DNA of 61,921 bases, from NCBI GenBank assembly GCA_028284365.1, contig JANQRW010000076.1, forward strand, positions 1 through 61,921, in the 5' to 3' direction. Under the pieces are notes generated by a model. The model saw only the letters and a list, made by a program, of their open reading frames with translations. It was not told the DNA's origin and did not search any database. Position 1 is the stretch's first letter. Each line of letters opens with the position of its first letter. The position numbers were made by a program, and so were the translations under genes. Source of the stretch: Marinicella sp. GTDB taxonomy: Bacteria; Pseudomonadota; Gammaproteobacteria; Xanthomonadales; Marinicellaceae. Positions 17,730 through 27,909 of the stretch are shown here, piece after piece.

Positions 17730-19220
17730 ATGAAAATAGCTGCTATGCGTAAAGAAATACTGATTAACAGCAATGATTTTGAAACTCGGGTGGCTTTGGT
17801 GGAAGATGGCCAGCTGGCTGAGGTGTGGTTGGAGCGTGCACAACAACATTCCATCGTTGGCAATATTTATAAAGGTCATGTGGAAAAAGTGCTGCCGGGT
17901 CTGCAGGCCGCATTTGTGAACATTGGTGAGAACAAGGCGGCATTCATCCATGTGTCTGACATAGAAGGCCAGGATAATGAGCAAGGTGATGACAGTTTTT
18001 CAAAGAACTGTGATTCCATATCGCACATTCTGCATGAAGGTCAAAGCATCGTGGTTCAGGTCTATAAAGACCAAATTGGCAGCAAGGGTGCACGAATAAC
18101 CACTCAACTGAGTATTCCGAGCCGCTATTTAGTTATGATGCCCAATAACCCTTCATTAACAGCTATTTCAGCGCGTATCACTGATGAGACAGAACGCGAT
18201 AGGTTGGTAGAAGCATTGAAAAAGATCAATCAAGGCAATGAGGATTTTGGATTAATAGCCAGAACCAATGCTGAATTGGTCAGCCAAACAGCCATGTTTC
18301 ATGATTATCGTTTTTTAAAGCGCTTGTGGAATCGAATTGATGAGCGTATTCAAAGTGCCACGAGTCCCAGTTTGATTTACAGTGAGTTTTCTTTGGCAAA
18401 AAAGGTGGTTAGGGATCAAGTAACAGAAAATTTAACAAAAATAACCACTGATTCACATAAGGTATTTCAAGACCTCTCTGATTTTTTGGCTGATTTTGCT
18501 ACTGAATGGGCAGGTGAATTGATAGAGCATAATGTGTCAAGACCATTATTTGACCAATTTCACATTGATGATGAGATAGATAAATCAATCAGTAAACGAG
18601 TACCTTTGAAATCAGGCGGTAATTTGGTTTTTGATCAGAATGAAGCCATGACTACTGTAGATGTCAATACTGGGCAATTTGTGGGGTATAAGTCATTGGA
18701 AGACACCGCATTTAAAACTAACCTGGAATCCGCACAAGCCATCGCACGTCAACTCCGTTTGCGTAATATTGGTGGCATTATTATCATTGATTTTATTGAT
18801 ATGGTGGAACAGTCGCATAAAGAAAAGGTGCTTCAAACGTTGGCAGAACAATTAGAAAGTGACAGTGCACGGACTAATGTTTTGGGTTTTACTGGTTTGG
18901 GTTTGGTAGAAATGACCCGCAAACGCACCACTGAAAATTTACAGGACATGCTTTGTGAGCCTTGTGATAAGTGCCAAGGGTTGGGTTCGATTGAAACCAT
19001 TGAAACCATTAGTTTCAAATTGTTTCGTGAAATCACACGTTCAGTTAAGCAGTATAAAGCCAGCAAAGTGATGGTGATTGGGTCCAGGCGTTTGGTGCAG
19101 TACATCATTGATGAACACTCAGAAACGTTAGCAGAGATGGAAGATAGTTTGGGTAAGCGCATCAGTTTCCAAGCAGAAGATAGCTATGAGCGTCATCAGC
19201 ATGATGTGGTTTTGTTATAA
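17730..19220 (+). CDS. rng: Ribonuclease G
   Basis: RNase G is a single-strand endoribonuclease that matures the 5' end of 16S rRNA and cleaves some mRNAs. The 496-residue length fits RNase G rather than the longer RNase E. An S1 RNA-binding domain lies near residues 40-120 (GNIYKGHVEKVLPGLQAAFVNIG). The DNase-I-like catalytic site is in TTVDVNTGQFVG and GGIIIIDFIDM. The zinc-link CDKC lies near the C-terminal part. An in-frame ATG at 17745 is an alternative start. yhdP follows 14 bases after the stop. Confidence 0.96.
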   Translation: MKIAAMRKEILINSNDFETRVALVEDGQLAEVWLERAQQHSIVGNIYKGHVEKVLPGLQAAFVNIGENKAAFIHVSDIEGQDNEQGDDSFSKNCDSISHILHEGQSIVVQVYKDQIGSKGARITTQLSIPSRYLVMMPNNPSLTAISARITDETERDRLVEALKKINQGNEDFGLIARTNAELVSQTAMFHDYRFLKRLWNRIDERIQSATSPSLIYSEFSLAKKVVRDQVTENLTKITTDSHKVFQDLSDFLADFATEWAGELIEHNVSRPLFDQFHIDDEIDKSISKRVPLKSGGNLVFDQNEAMTTVDVNTGQFVGYKSLEDTAFKTNLESAQAIARQLRLRNIGGIIIIDFIDMVEQSHKEKVLQTLAEQLESDSARTNVLGFTGLGLVEMTRKRTTENLQDMLCEPCDKCQGLGSIETIETISFKLFREITRSVKQYKASKVMVIGSRRLVQYIIDEHSETLAEMEDSLGKRISFQAEDSYERHQHDVVLL

Positions 19221-19234
19221 ACTTGTTGACACTG

Positions 19235-22200
19235 ATGGCTAGGCAAAAAAAATACCCATGGTACTATCGCTGGTGGATAAAAGCCCGCCTGACTTTGGCG
19301 TTTGGGGTTATTTTAGTTGGGCTTGTGATTGGCTTGCTGAGTTTATTGTTACCATTCGAATCTTTGTACCAGGACCGGTTAGAGCGCTTTTTGGAAGCGC
19401 AGTGGAACCTTAAAGTGAAAGTCAAAGAAATTGATGGATCATGGCAAGGGTATGGCCCTTACTTCCAACTCAATGATTTAGAACTGACGGGTAAGCAAAG
19501 CATGCAATTGGCTAATGCCAGCTTGTCCATCAATGTGTATCAGTTGTTGATGCCAGGTGGTCGTACTGGTATTGATTTAAGTATCAATCGTGCAGAATTA
19601 GACATGATCCATACGGCTGATGGTGCCAGCATCACCATCAACGATGATAAAGATGAAGCTCGTTTCACTGATCTGTTGGATCGAATCTTAACCACTGGTT
19701 CTTTGCGGGTGGATCAAATGTTATTCAGTCTGGCTGATGAAAACGGTAAAGTGCTGTTAGCAGGTTTACAGGCTGATTTGTTGTTGCAACAAGATGATAA
19801 AAACCGTGCTTTACAGTTATTGATAGAGAATGGGAAGCAAAGTATTGAAATAGTCAGTCAGGGTTTGCGCAGTGATTCATTAAGTAAAGATGCCCATTGG
19901 TATATGCGTTTTAATCAATTTGAATTGAGTGAATTAAATGATTTATTAACTGAACTTACTTTTCCTGCAGGCCGCATCGACGGTGAGGTCTGGGCATCGG
20001 CGGTGGATGGTCGCATCAGTTCCTTGTCTGGCGAGCTCACCTGGCAGAACCCCAGCAGTGATTTTGGTTTTGAGATTAAAATCAAGCAATTCAGCATCGA
20101 TAAAAACTGGTTGGCTAGCTTGCTGTTTACAAAAATCATCATTAACAACCAACCTCATGATGAGTTTTTGGTCAATTTGCAGAGGCAAGATGATCAGACC
20201 CAAATTAAAAGTAAGCAAATACCTGTGCCATTATTGAGTCAATTGTTGGCTGACATGGGCAGTGATGTGCTTGATCCCGATTGGCTGTCATCTGTATCAG
20301 GGTTTATTGATCGATTTGAAATGAGTATTGATAACAAAGATGATATGTGGCAAGGCAGTCTGGATTTTTCTGATCTGTCAATGCACCATGACAGTTTCAG
20401 TTTTGAAGGTTTGGACGGTGTGTTTGAATTTAAACCTCAAAACGGTAATCTTTTGCTGTGGTCAGAAGCTGGCTTTTTAAGAATTCCAGAGATTTATCGA
20501 GGCCAATTAGATTGGCGGGCACTGACGGTGCAAAATGCTTTGGATTGGTCAGGCGAATACCCAAGTCTGAAAGTTAATAATTTTTGGTGTGACTGTACTG
20601 ATTACGAGCTGAAACTGTGGGGCAATCTGGATGGTGGCGAACCAAAGAATTTGTTGCTGACCAGTAGCTTGACTGATGTGGATGTGTCTCAACTGTATAA
20701 ATATTGGCCACATAATGTCTGGAAACCCAAAACTCTGGAATGGCTTGATCGTGGTTTATTGAGCGGTCGAGTGGATAAAGGCTATGTTTTCTTTAATGGT
20801 GATTTGGTACCCAACGCTTTTAAAACAGGGGCTGCAAACTTTATCTCACGTGCATATACCAATGATGTGGATAATGTTTATCATCCAGAATGGCCACCAG
20901 TGGACAACATAGATGCAGTTGCAGTTTTTGATCATGATTCGGTTAAAGTTGATTTACTCAGTGCTCAAACTATGGGCATTGATGTACAGCAGGCTGTGGT
21001 TAATATCGATTCATTTGATACAGGTGTGCTTGATGTGAGTTTAAATGCAAGTGCTCAAGGCAATGCCATTTTGGATTACCTTCGAATCTCACCGTTGGTT
21101 AAAAACCTTGAACTCAGTGATGGTATTAATATTGGTGGCAGACAAAATATTGATTTGGGTTTTGATGTGGCCATCAAGCCTGAAGTTTACCTGCCTTTTC
21201 AGCCACAGGGTAAGATTGTTTTTGACCATGGTTCATTTGCGACTGAACACTTTACCATTGAAAACATCAATGGGCCAGTCGAACTCAATGGTTATGGTTT
21301 AGGTATAAAAGACTTAGCGGCAAAATTGGGTGTTGCTGATGTCAAGTTGAATGGCGAGATCATTACTAAAAGCGCAGATGGTTTGGCAATTGATGTGAAT
21401 CTTGATGGTTCTTTAAGTGCAGAGTATTTGTTAAACATCGTTCAACAGGATTTGCCCATTGTTGGCGAATCAGATTGGCAAATTAATATCCAAAACCAAC
21501 AAGACACGCTCAGAATGTTGGCCACATCGACACTGACTGGAACGGCCATTGAATTACCAGCACCGTTGAAAAAGTCAGCCTCAGAGCGTAAACAACTCAG
21601 TATCGCTTGTGATATTCCATGTCAGGAATCCACTGTTGAAATTAATTTCAATGACGAGATTAAATCAACTTTGGAGAGTCAGGCCGGTAATTATCATCTG
21701 GTTAAATTACAATTTATTGACAGAGATTCTACAAGTTCTCAAAATCAACCGTTTGGCGGGCATATTACACATTTGAATCTGGATCAATGGTTGGCTTTAA
21801 TTGCCACTCGTTCGCAGGATACTGAGGTTAAGAGTTTGCCTAATCAATGGCCGGCCAATGAAGTTGAAATCAGTATTGGTGAGATGTTATTCATGTCTCG
21901 GGCCTTTCGAGACCTTGAAATGAATATCAAGCGTACGAACAGTCGTTACGAAATCAGCATTAAAGGTAAACAAATGCAGGGCTTGGTGGTGGTTGATGAT
22001 GATTTAGAGCAAAAAGGCATCGTAGCACAGTTTGAACATTTGGACTGGATTGAGCCTATCACCAGAGTGGATGAAGTTGTTCGTGATGTGGCTGATTCTA
22101 AAGTGCCTGATATTCATTTGTGGTCCAAATCATTTTATTATGCAGGTATTCCCTTGGGTGAATTACGCATGGAAATGCGGAATGTAGCCGATGGGATTAA

Positions 22201-22918
22201 AGTTGAACAGTTGAGTTTGAAATCACCCGAAGCTGAAATCAATGCTTCGGGATTCTGGAATAAAGCGGCTGGCAGAGCTGGACGATCTGATTTTAACATT
22301 GTGATGATTTCAGAAAAAATTGCAGACTTCCTGCAACAGGTTGGTTTTGCTGCACCGATAACCAATGCCCAAACCTTAATAGAACTAAATGCTCAGTGGA
22401 ATGGTGTGCCCAGTGAATTTAATATTGCTAACATTGATGGTGCATTGAACATTAAAATTGGTCAGGGCCAAGTCCTTGATCAAAAGCCAGGTTTTGGTCG
22501 GGTTTTGGGTCTGTTCAACTTGACCAACTTGCCGCGTCGATTGATTTTGGATTTTCGTGATGTGTTGGCTGATGGTTTGTTGTTTTCAAGTATGGAAGGT
22601 AATTTTGAGATTAAGGCAGGCGTGGCCAACACTCAGGATTTTATGATTACTGCATCTTCTGCTAAGATTCACATCAAAGGTGATGTGGGTTTTGCTGATC
22701 AATCCTATGATCAAACCATTACCGTCCGTCCGCAGATTGGTAAAACTTTCCCGACCATAGGTGCCATTGCAGGCGGTCCTGTTGGTGCTGCCGCTGGATT
22801 TTTGGTGCAAGGTTTATTTGATAAGCAATTGAAAAAGGGTAATGAAATTATTTATACAGTCACTGGTACTTGGGATGAACCAGTGATTGAGCTAATTGAA
22901 AAAAATAACAATCAATGA
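19235..22918 (+). CDS. yhdP: AsmA-like envelope protein YhdP
   Basis: YhdP is a large inner-membrane-anchored periplasmic bridge implicated in phospholipid transport to the outer membrane. I start it at ATG 19235; an upstream TTG at 19223 is open but unnecessary. The 1227-residue protein has one N-terminal transmembrane helix after a basic WIKARLTLAFG segment, then long beta-rich repeats, and ends in the AsmA-like GRVLGLFNLTNLPRRL and GPVGAAAGFLVQGLF elements that are typical of YhdP. The length is close to the E. coli protein. The stop overlaps the ATG of the PqiA-like gene (ATGA), so the two are coupled. Confidence 0.94.
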   Translation: MARQKKYPWYYRWWIKARLTLAFGVILVGLVIGLLSLLLPFESLYQDRLERFLEAQWNLKVKVKEIDGSWQGYGPYFQLNDLELTGKQSMQLANASLSINVYQLLMPGGRTGIDLSINRAELDMIHTADGASITINDDKDEARFTDLLDRILTTGSLRVDQMLFSLADENGKVLLAGLQADLLLQQDDKNRALQLLIENGKQSIEIVSQGLRSDSLSKDAHWYMRFNQFELSELNDLLTELTFPAGRIDGEVWASAVDGRISSLSGELTWQNPSSDFGFEIKIKQFSIDKNWLASLLFTKIIINNQPHDEFLVNLQRQDDQTQIKSKQIPVPLLSQLLADMGSDVLDPDWLSSVSGFIDRFEMSIDNKDDMWQGSLDFSDLSMHHDSFSFEGLDGVFEFKPQNGNLLLWSEAGFLRIPEIYRGQLDWRALTVQNALDWSGEYPSLKVNNFWCDCTDYELKLWGNLDGGEPKNLLLTSSLTDVDVSQLYKYWPHNVWKPKTLEWLDRGLLSGRVDKGYVFFNGDLVPNAFKTGAANFISRAYTNDVDNVYHPEWPPVDNIDAVAVFDHDSVKVDLLSAQTMGIDVQQAVVNIDSFDTGVLDVSLNASAQGNAILDYLRISPLVKNLELSDGINIGGRQNIDLGFDVAIKPEVYLPFQPQGKIVFDHGSFATEHFTIENINGPVELNGYGLGIKDLAAKLGVADVKLNGEIITKSADGLAIDVNLDGSLSAEYLLNIVQQDLPIVGESDWQINIQNQQDTLRMLATSTLTGTAIELPAPLKKSASERKQLSIACDIPCQESTVEINFNDEIKSTLESQAGNYHLVKLQFIDRDSTSSQNQPFGGHITHLNLDQWLALIATRSQDTEVKSLPNQWPANEVEISIGEMLFMSRAFRDLEMNIKRTNSRYEISIKGKQMQGLVVVDDDLEQKGIVAQFEHLDWIEPITRVDEVVRDVADSKVPDIHLWSKSFYYAGIPLGELRMEMRNVADGIKVEQLSLKSPEAEINASGFWNKAAGRAGRSDFNIVMISEKIADFLQQVGFAAPITNAQTLIELNAQWNGVPSEFNIANIDGALNIKIGQGQVLDQKPGFGRVLGLFNLTNLPRRLILDFRDVLADGLLFSSMEGNFEIKAGVANTQDFMITASSAKIHIKGDVGFADQSYDQTITVRPQIGKTFPTIGAIAGGPVGAAAGFLVQGLFDKQLKKGNEIIYTVTGTWDEPVIELIEKNNNQ

Positions 22919-23748
22919 ATAAATCGACCACTGCACAAGTTTTATATTTTTTAATCACCGTTGGATTTTGTGCTTATCTGGCCTATGAATCTTGGGGGCA
23001 ATCTTTGGCTTATGAACACCGAATTCAGGAAGTCTCAGAAAGCTTATCCATGTCTGATAACTTTAAATCAAAAAGTAAAAAAGTATTAGAAACCATAACT
23101 TTTAACTGGTATTCAGGTTATACCGAGGAATTAGAAGCACTTAAAGGTATCCAAGACAAAGCTGAGAAGCATGACAAATTGGCATATAAATACACCAAGC
23201 TGTTTATAGCTACATTGGTACTGATGTTTTTGCTACATGGATTCTTGAAGTCTAAAATATCACTGTTGGCTTTGTTAACTGTGACGGTGATTGCTTTGGT
23301 GACTGGGTGGTTTGCGCCCATATTGGCGATTGTTGCTTATCAGGACATACCTGTTTTGGGACAAAGCGTGTTTCAATTTGAATCTAAAAGCATCGTTTCA
23401 GCATTACAAAAACTTTATGACTCTGGTCAAACTGCCATTGCTATTATTATTTTTGTTTTTACAATTTTAACCCCAATATTTAAGTCGCTGATGATGTTGG
23501 TGGTATTGATAAGCCAAAATTTACACTTTTCACAAAAAAGCATCAGGGTACTTAAAACAATTGGTAAGTGGTCGATGTTAGATGTGTTTGTGATAGCCAT
23601 CTTAGTCACTTATTTCACCACCAAATCCGGAGGGGCTACAGATGCAACTTTACAAATTGGTGTATATTACTTTGTCACTTACGTGATTGCATCGATGATA
23701 TTAACCTACCTTATAAACATTAAAAACAATGCCAAGCAAACAAACTAG
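22915..23748 (+). CDS. Single-domain PqiA/LetA-like inner-membrane protein
   Basis: 277 residues with an N-terminal transmembrane helix, an extracytoplasmic helical loop (about 25-95) and four or five further hydrophobic segments. The segment IGKWSMLDVFVIAILV matches the hallmark of the PqiA/LetA family, whose members work with MCE-domain lipid-transport proteins. It is about two-thirds of the usual two-domain PqiA and lacks the N-terminal zinc-ribbon cysteines. It overlaps yhdP by four bases and tldD by 20, so it belongs to this operon. No MCE gene is nearby; a link with YhdP is an inference. Confidence 0.78.
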   Translation: MNKSTTAQVLYFLITVGFCAYLAYESWGQSLAYEHRIQEVSESLSMSDNFKSKSKKVLETITFNWYSGYTEELEALKGIQDKAEKHDKLAYKYTKLFIATLVLMFLLHGFLKSKISLLALLTVTVIALVTGWFAPILAIVAYQDIPVLGQSVFQFESKSIVSALQKLYDSGQTAIAIIIFVFTILTPIFKSLMMLVVLISQNLHFSQKSIRVLKTIGKWSMLDVFVIAILVTYFTTKSGGATDATLQIGVYYFVTYVIASMILTYLINIKNNAKQTN

Positions 23749-25183
23749 TCTCAAACAAACCAGCCAAACTTTCCTTGAACCCGGTGGTTTAAGTATCAAT
23801 GATCTTGAAAACCTGCTTGGTGGCGCGCTTGCCACTGGTGGTGATTTTGCTGATCTGTATTTTCAATCCTCTCGCCTGGAGTCTTGGGTTTTAGAAAACC
23901 AACAAGTTAAATCAGGTAGCCACAGCATTGACAGAGGTGTAGGCATTCGAATTAACCAAGGTGAAAAAACCGGTTTCGCTTATACCGATGCTTTAAATAA
24001 AAACGGCATTGAACAGGCCGTCCTGACTGCTCGAAGTATAGCGCGGAATCAGACCACCAATCATGGTGTTAACTTGCGTACCAATAATGTACATGAGTTA
24101 TACACCTCAACTGATGTATTGAGCGGGGTCGATAATCAGTCAATTATTCAGTTGCTGAATGATATGGACATTCAGGCGAGAAGGCAGGATCATCGGGTGA
24201 AGAAAGTGATTTGTTCGTTGACCTCATCACAGGAAGAAATCATGGTGGCGGCAACCGACGGCACTTTTGGGGCTGACATCAGACCCATGGTTAAGCTCAG
24301 CATTCAAGTGATTTGTGCAGATGATAAAGGCCGCATGGAAATGGGCTATGCAGGTGGAGGTGGACGCATATTATTAACAGATGTGTTCAAAACCGGTTAT
24401 GCCGATGAGTTTGTTAATCAAGCCATTCATGGTGCGGTGACTAATTTACAAGCCAAACCAGCACCTGCAGGTGAAATGCCTGTGGTATTGGCTGGTGGGT
24501 GGCCAGGTGTGTTGTTACATGAAGCAGTAGGTCATGGTTTAGAAGGAGATTTCAATCGCAAGGGCTCTTCCGCATTTTCTGGAAAAATTGGGCAACAGGT
24601 CACTTCAAAAGCCTGTACCATCATTGACAGTGGTATTTTACCAAATCGACGCGGTTCCCTGAATATTGATGATGAGGGCACTCAATCGCAAGAAAATGTG
24701 TTGATTGAAAATGGTATATTGCGAGGCTACATGCAAGACAAACTCAATGCTCGCTTAATGGGAGTTCCTACCACTGGCAATGGTAGGCGCGAGTCATTCG
24801 CTCATTTGCCGATGCCTCGAATGACCAATACTTATATGCTTGGTGGTGATTATGACCCACAAGAAATAATTGCCTCTGTGGACAAGGGTTTATATGCGGT
24901 TAATTTCAGTGGTGGTCAAGTTGACATCACCAACGGTAAATTTGTATTTTCAGCTTCAGAAGCCTACATGATTGAAAATGGCAAAGTTACCCATCCAGTC
25001 AAAGGAGCTACCTTGATCGGCGATGGCCCAGCGGCCATGCAAAAAGTCAGCATGGTAGGCAATGATCTTGCATTCGATCAGGGCCTTGGTGTCTGCGGTA
25101 AAGATGGCCAAAGCATACCAGTTGGCATTGGGCAACCCAGTTTGAAAATTGACCAGCTCACTGTCGGCGGTACACAGGTTTAA
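23729..25183 (+). CDS. tldD: Metalloprotease TldD
   Basis: TldD forms a heterodimer with TldE/PmbA that degrades unfolded peptides and processes microcin B17 and CcdA in E. coli. The 484 residues carry the metal-binding HEAVGH at 264-269, the GLEGDFNRKGSSAFSG loop, and a C-terminal domain with the conserved GGQVDITNGKFVFSASEAYMI-type segment. The partner tldE/pmbA is not in the window. The gene starts 20 bases inside the PqiA-like gene. Its synteny after yhdP matches E. coli apart from the inserted PqiA-like gene. Confidence 0.96.
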   Translation: MPSKQTSLKQTSQTFLEPGGLSINDLENLLGGALATGGDFADLYFQSSRLESWVLENQQVKSGSHSIDRGVGIRINQGEKTGFAYTDALNKNGIEQAVLTARSIARNQTTNHGVNLRTNNVHELYTSTDVLSGVDNQSIIQLLNDMDIQARRQDHRVKKVICSLTSSQEEIMVAATDGTFGADIRPMVKLSIQVICADDKGRMEMGYAGGGGRILLTDVFKTGYADEFVNQAIHGAVTNLQAKPAPAGEMPVVLAGGWPGVLLHEAVGHGLEGDFNRKGSSAFSGKIGQQVTSKACTIIDSGILPNRRGSLNIDDEGTQSQENVLIENGILRGYMQDKLNARLMGVPTTGNGRRESFAHLPMPRMTNTYMLGGDYDPQEIIASVDKGLYAVNFSGGQVDITNGKFVFSASEAYMIENGKVTHPVKGATLIGDGPAAMQKVSMVGNDLAFDQGLGVCGKDGQSIPVGIGQPSLKIDQLTVGGTQV

Positions 25184-25250
25184 ACTGAAATTATTTTCAG
25201 CAACTGGGTGTTTTCAAACTATCTTTGAATAATTAACCTGATAAAAGGGC

Positions 25251-26615
25251 TTAATCATTAAGCAGTATATGCAGTAAGTTATCCTGGAAGGTGATGTTAC
25301 TGGTTAGTTTTTTGTGGTCTTCACAAACGAAGACGGGGTACTTAATTTTGATGGTTTCTGTGGTCTGATGTGTTATTGGATCATGAATTTGTCCCAGCAG
25401 TGATGATTTACTGACTTGGCCATCACCTGGTTCAAACAGGATGTTTTTTTGAGTTTTGGCATCTCCCAGTTGGCGTCTGATACTTTCATGAAATCTGATC
25501 TTATTGTTGTCCTTTTCAATGATTAATCGATTGAGTGTTTGTTTACAGGAACCACCCATGATCACAAAACCTTCATGTTCAACTTCGTAATCAGGGGCTA
25601 ACGCATGCCAAAACGCCTCAGCACGCTTGAGTTGTTGATTAAAAAAGGCTTTTAAAGTTTCCAATTCAGTATGTCCTTGCTCAGTTGTTTCGGCTTCCTT
25701 TATGATTTTTGCCTGAACTTCTGGGTCATAAATGGACCATTTTTGTTGTTGCCATAATTTGGGATCATATAAATCAAAATTTACTGCATCACCATCAATG
25801 GTTGAGAGCCAATTGCTTTCTGGGTGTGGCAACAATTGATAAATGCTGGGCATGGTGATTTGTACTTCAACAGGAATGTTACGCAAATTGAAATCAAAAC
25901 CTGCTTTGAGTCTTTGAGCCGGCTTGACAGAGCCCAGTTGTGGTGTTCCCAGAAAAATGGCGTGTCGAATCTTATGCGCTTGAGAGTTGGTTTTAATAGC
26001 AGGTATAGATCGATCAGCAGAAATTAAATTTGGTAAGACATCAAAGTCACCAAAACGCTGATAATATCGCAGAATTAAGCCTCCCATGGAGTGAGCCACT
26101 ACGTCGACATTTGAGTGCTTTGGGTGTTTTGTCAGAACTGAGTCAATGAAAGTAGCCAGTTGTTGGGCATTGTGAACATTGTCCTGGCGCCAATCATAAT
26201 GAAAGATGTACATAGGACGCTCATTGATTGGGGTTTGTTGCTCTAATGTACCAAGTTGATAGCCACCATAAGTGGTTAATGTTTCAATGATGTCATCGTA
26301 AATACTTAAGCCAGAATAGGAATCAAATATGGCATATGATTCTATGACAGCGTAATCAATCTCAAGTGATTCAGGTTTAATCACATTGGCCAAGACTTTG
26401 TAATTGGAAAAAATTAAATCATTGATTTTTCCAGGCCAGACTTCTTCTTGATTCTCAACCAAACGTAATTTACTGCCCAATGACCCGTGTAATAAGATCA
26501 ATGGTGTGTTGCTGTGATCTGTGCCATGAGGCTGGTACAGCAATGCCAAGTCAGGCTTTTTGTTGACTTGGCATGCGGTTAGAAATATGAATAAAACTAT
26601 TGGCCAGCTTTTCAC
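25251..26615 (-). CDS. Lipoprotein alpha/beta-hydrolase, LCAT/lipase-like
   Basis: A 454-residue protein with GTG start and a lipoprotein signal: hydrophobic residues then the lipobox LTAC, giving lipidated Cys15. The nucleophile elbow AHSMGG lies near residue 175, preceded by VDVVAHS and an oxyanion-region HGSLGS near 43-48. The layout fits LCAT/PGAP1-like acyltransferase or lipase families. Substrate (phospholipid or other ester) is not determinable. It follows the M20 gene by 3 bases on the same strand, so the exported hydrolases appear to form one operon: S9, M20, then this gene. Confidence 0.8.
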   Translation of the reverse strand: MKSWPIVLFIFLTACQVNKKPDLALLYQPHGTDHSNTPLILLHGSLGSKLRLVENQEEVWPGKINDLIFSNYKVLANVIKPESLEIDYAVIESYAIFDSYSGLSIYDDIIETLTTYGGYQLGTLEQQTPINERPMYIFHYDWRQDNVHNAQQLATFIDSVLTKHPKHSNVDVVAHSMGGLILRYYQRFGDFDVLPNLISADRSIPAIKTNSQAHKIRHAIFLGTPQLGSVKPAQRLKAGFDFNLRNIPVEVQITMPSIYQLLPHPESNWLSTIDGDAVNFDLYDPKLWQQQKWSIYDPEVQAKIIKEAETTEQGHTELETLKAFFNQQLKRAEAFWHALAPDYEVEHEGFVIMGGSCKQTLNRLIIEKDNNKIRFHESIRRQLGDAKTQKNILFEPGDGQVSKSSLLGQIHDPITHQTTETIKIKYPVFVCEDHKKLTSNITFQDNLLHILLND

Positions 26616-26618
26616 TGA

Positions 26619-27890
26619 TCAAAGAACTGAGTAATCTTGAACCAATTGTACAAATGCTTTAACACCATTAAGTAATGCCACTTCTTCAACATAGAAATGG
26701 GGTGAATGGTTGGTAGGTGCTTCAAGTGGGTTTTGGTCTTTTGGAGTAACCCCCATAAAGAAAAACATACCAGGTACTTCATTAGCGAAATAAGAAAAAT
26801 CTTCTGCACCTGTGATTAAGCCAGGATCAATCACGTTTTGTTCTCCAAAAACTCTGTGCAATGAAGGCAGCATTTTTTCACCCAACTCAGGATCATTAAC
26901 AGTTACTGGATAACCCTCATTAATCTTAAACTCAATGTTGGCATCATTGGCTTGGCCCACATGGCTGACAATTTTTCCAAGCTGTTGGTGAATGTCATCT
27001 CTGATGCCCATATCGAAATTTCTGATGGTGCCTACCATGGTCACGTCATCAGGAATGATGTTATTTCTGATTCCACCTTTGATGGCACCGAAGGAAACCA
27101 CTGCGGGTGCTTTGGTGACGTCGGTACGGCGAGAGACAATGGTTTGGACTGAATTAATGATTTGAGCCGATGTCACAATGGGATCGATACCGCTCCATGG
27201 TCTTGACCCATGGGCCTGACGACCAATCACCTTGAGCTCAAAGTCATCCACAGCAGCCATTGATGGACCTTTTCTGAAACCGACAATCCCGGTATTCATA
27301 TTGGATGTAACATGTAAACCAAAAATTGCCTCTGGTTTCATTTCATCAAACAAACCTTCGGCCAACATTAATTCAGCGCCACCTTCTTCATCACCTGGTG
27401 CACCTTCTTCAGCCGGTTGAAAAATAAACATCAAAGTGCCTTCCAGATCGGCTTTATTTTTGGTAAAAACTTCGGCAACAGCCATCAGAATGGCCACATG
27501 GGTATCATGTCCGCAAGCATGCATAACCCCAACTGTTTCACCACGATATTCAGCTGTGGCTTTAGAGGCAAAAGACAAATCAACTGCTTCGGTTACTGGT
27601 AAGGCATCCATGTCAGCTCGCAGTGCCAATAGCGGTCCTGGCTTACCACCTTTGAGGATACCCACTACACCAGTAAAAGCGATGTTGGTTTTTACTTCCA
27701 ACCCCAACGCCTTAAGGTGTTTTTCAACGTATGATGATGTTTTGAACTCGCGATTACTGAGTTCTGGGTTTTGGTGCAGGTGCCGACGCCAGCCCAGCAT
27801 CCGATTTTCAATGTCGATGATGTCTTGCTGAATATCTGCAAATGTTGGAACTGCGTTGATAGTCAGTAATGCCAATAAAAATATTCTCAT
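26619..27890 (-). CDS. Exported M20 family amidohydrolase
   Basis: The start is fixed at ATG 27890 by a strong GAGGAGG ribosome site. A longer frame from TTG 27905 would translate the ribosome site itself. The 423-residue product has a signal peptide ending near TFA. The M20D metal site is visible as HACGHDTH (Cys near 126) and EEGAPGDEEGG, with a dimerisation domain in the middle. Relatives cleave N-acyl amino acids, hippurate or auxin conjugates. A periplasmic peptide or acyl-amino-acid scavenging role is likely, and the exact substrate is unknown. Confidence 0.9.
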   Translation of the reverse strand: MRIFLLALLTINAVPTFADIQQDIIDIENRMLGWRRHLHQNPELSNREFKTSSYVEKHLKALGLEVKTNIAFTGVVGILKGGKPGPLLALRADMDALPVTEAVDLSFASKATAEYRGETVGVMHACGHDTHVAILMAVAEVFTKNKADLEGTLMFIFQPAEEGAPGDEEGGAELMLAEGLFDEMKPEAIFGLHVTSNMNTGIVGFRKGPSMAAVDDFELKVIGRQAHGSRPWSGIDPIVTSAQIINSVQTIVSRRTDVTKAPAVVSFGAIKGGIRNNIIPDDVTMVGTIRNFDMGIRDDIHQQLGKIVSHVGQANDANIEFKINEGYPVTVNDPELGEKMLPSLHRVFGEQNVIDPGLITGAEDFSYFANEVPGMFFFMGVTPKDQNPLEAPTNHSPHFYVEEVALLNGVKAFVQLVQDYSVL

Positions 27891-27909
27891 GATTGTCCTC
27901 CTCAATTTA

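Noticed and set aside
25185..25201. CTGAAA/TTTCAG hairpin after tldD
   Set aside because: A short weak stem with no T-tract; not enough to call a terminator.
26619..27905. Longer M20 start at TTG 27905
   Set aside because: Those first codons are the ribosome site itself; ATG 27890 is better.
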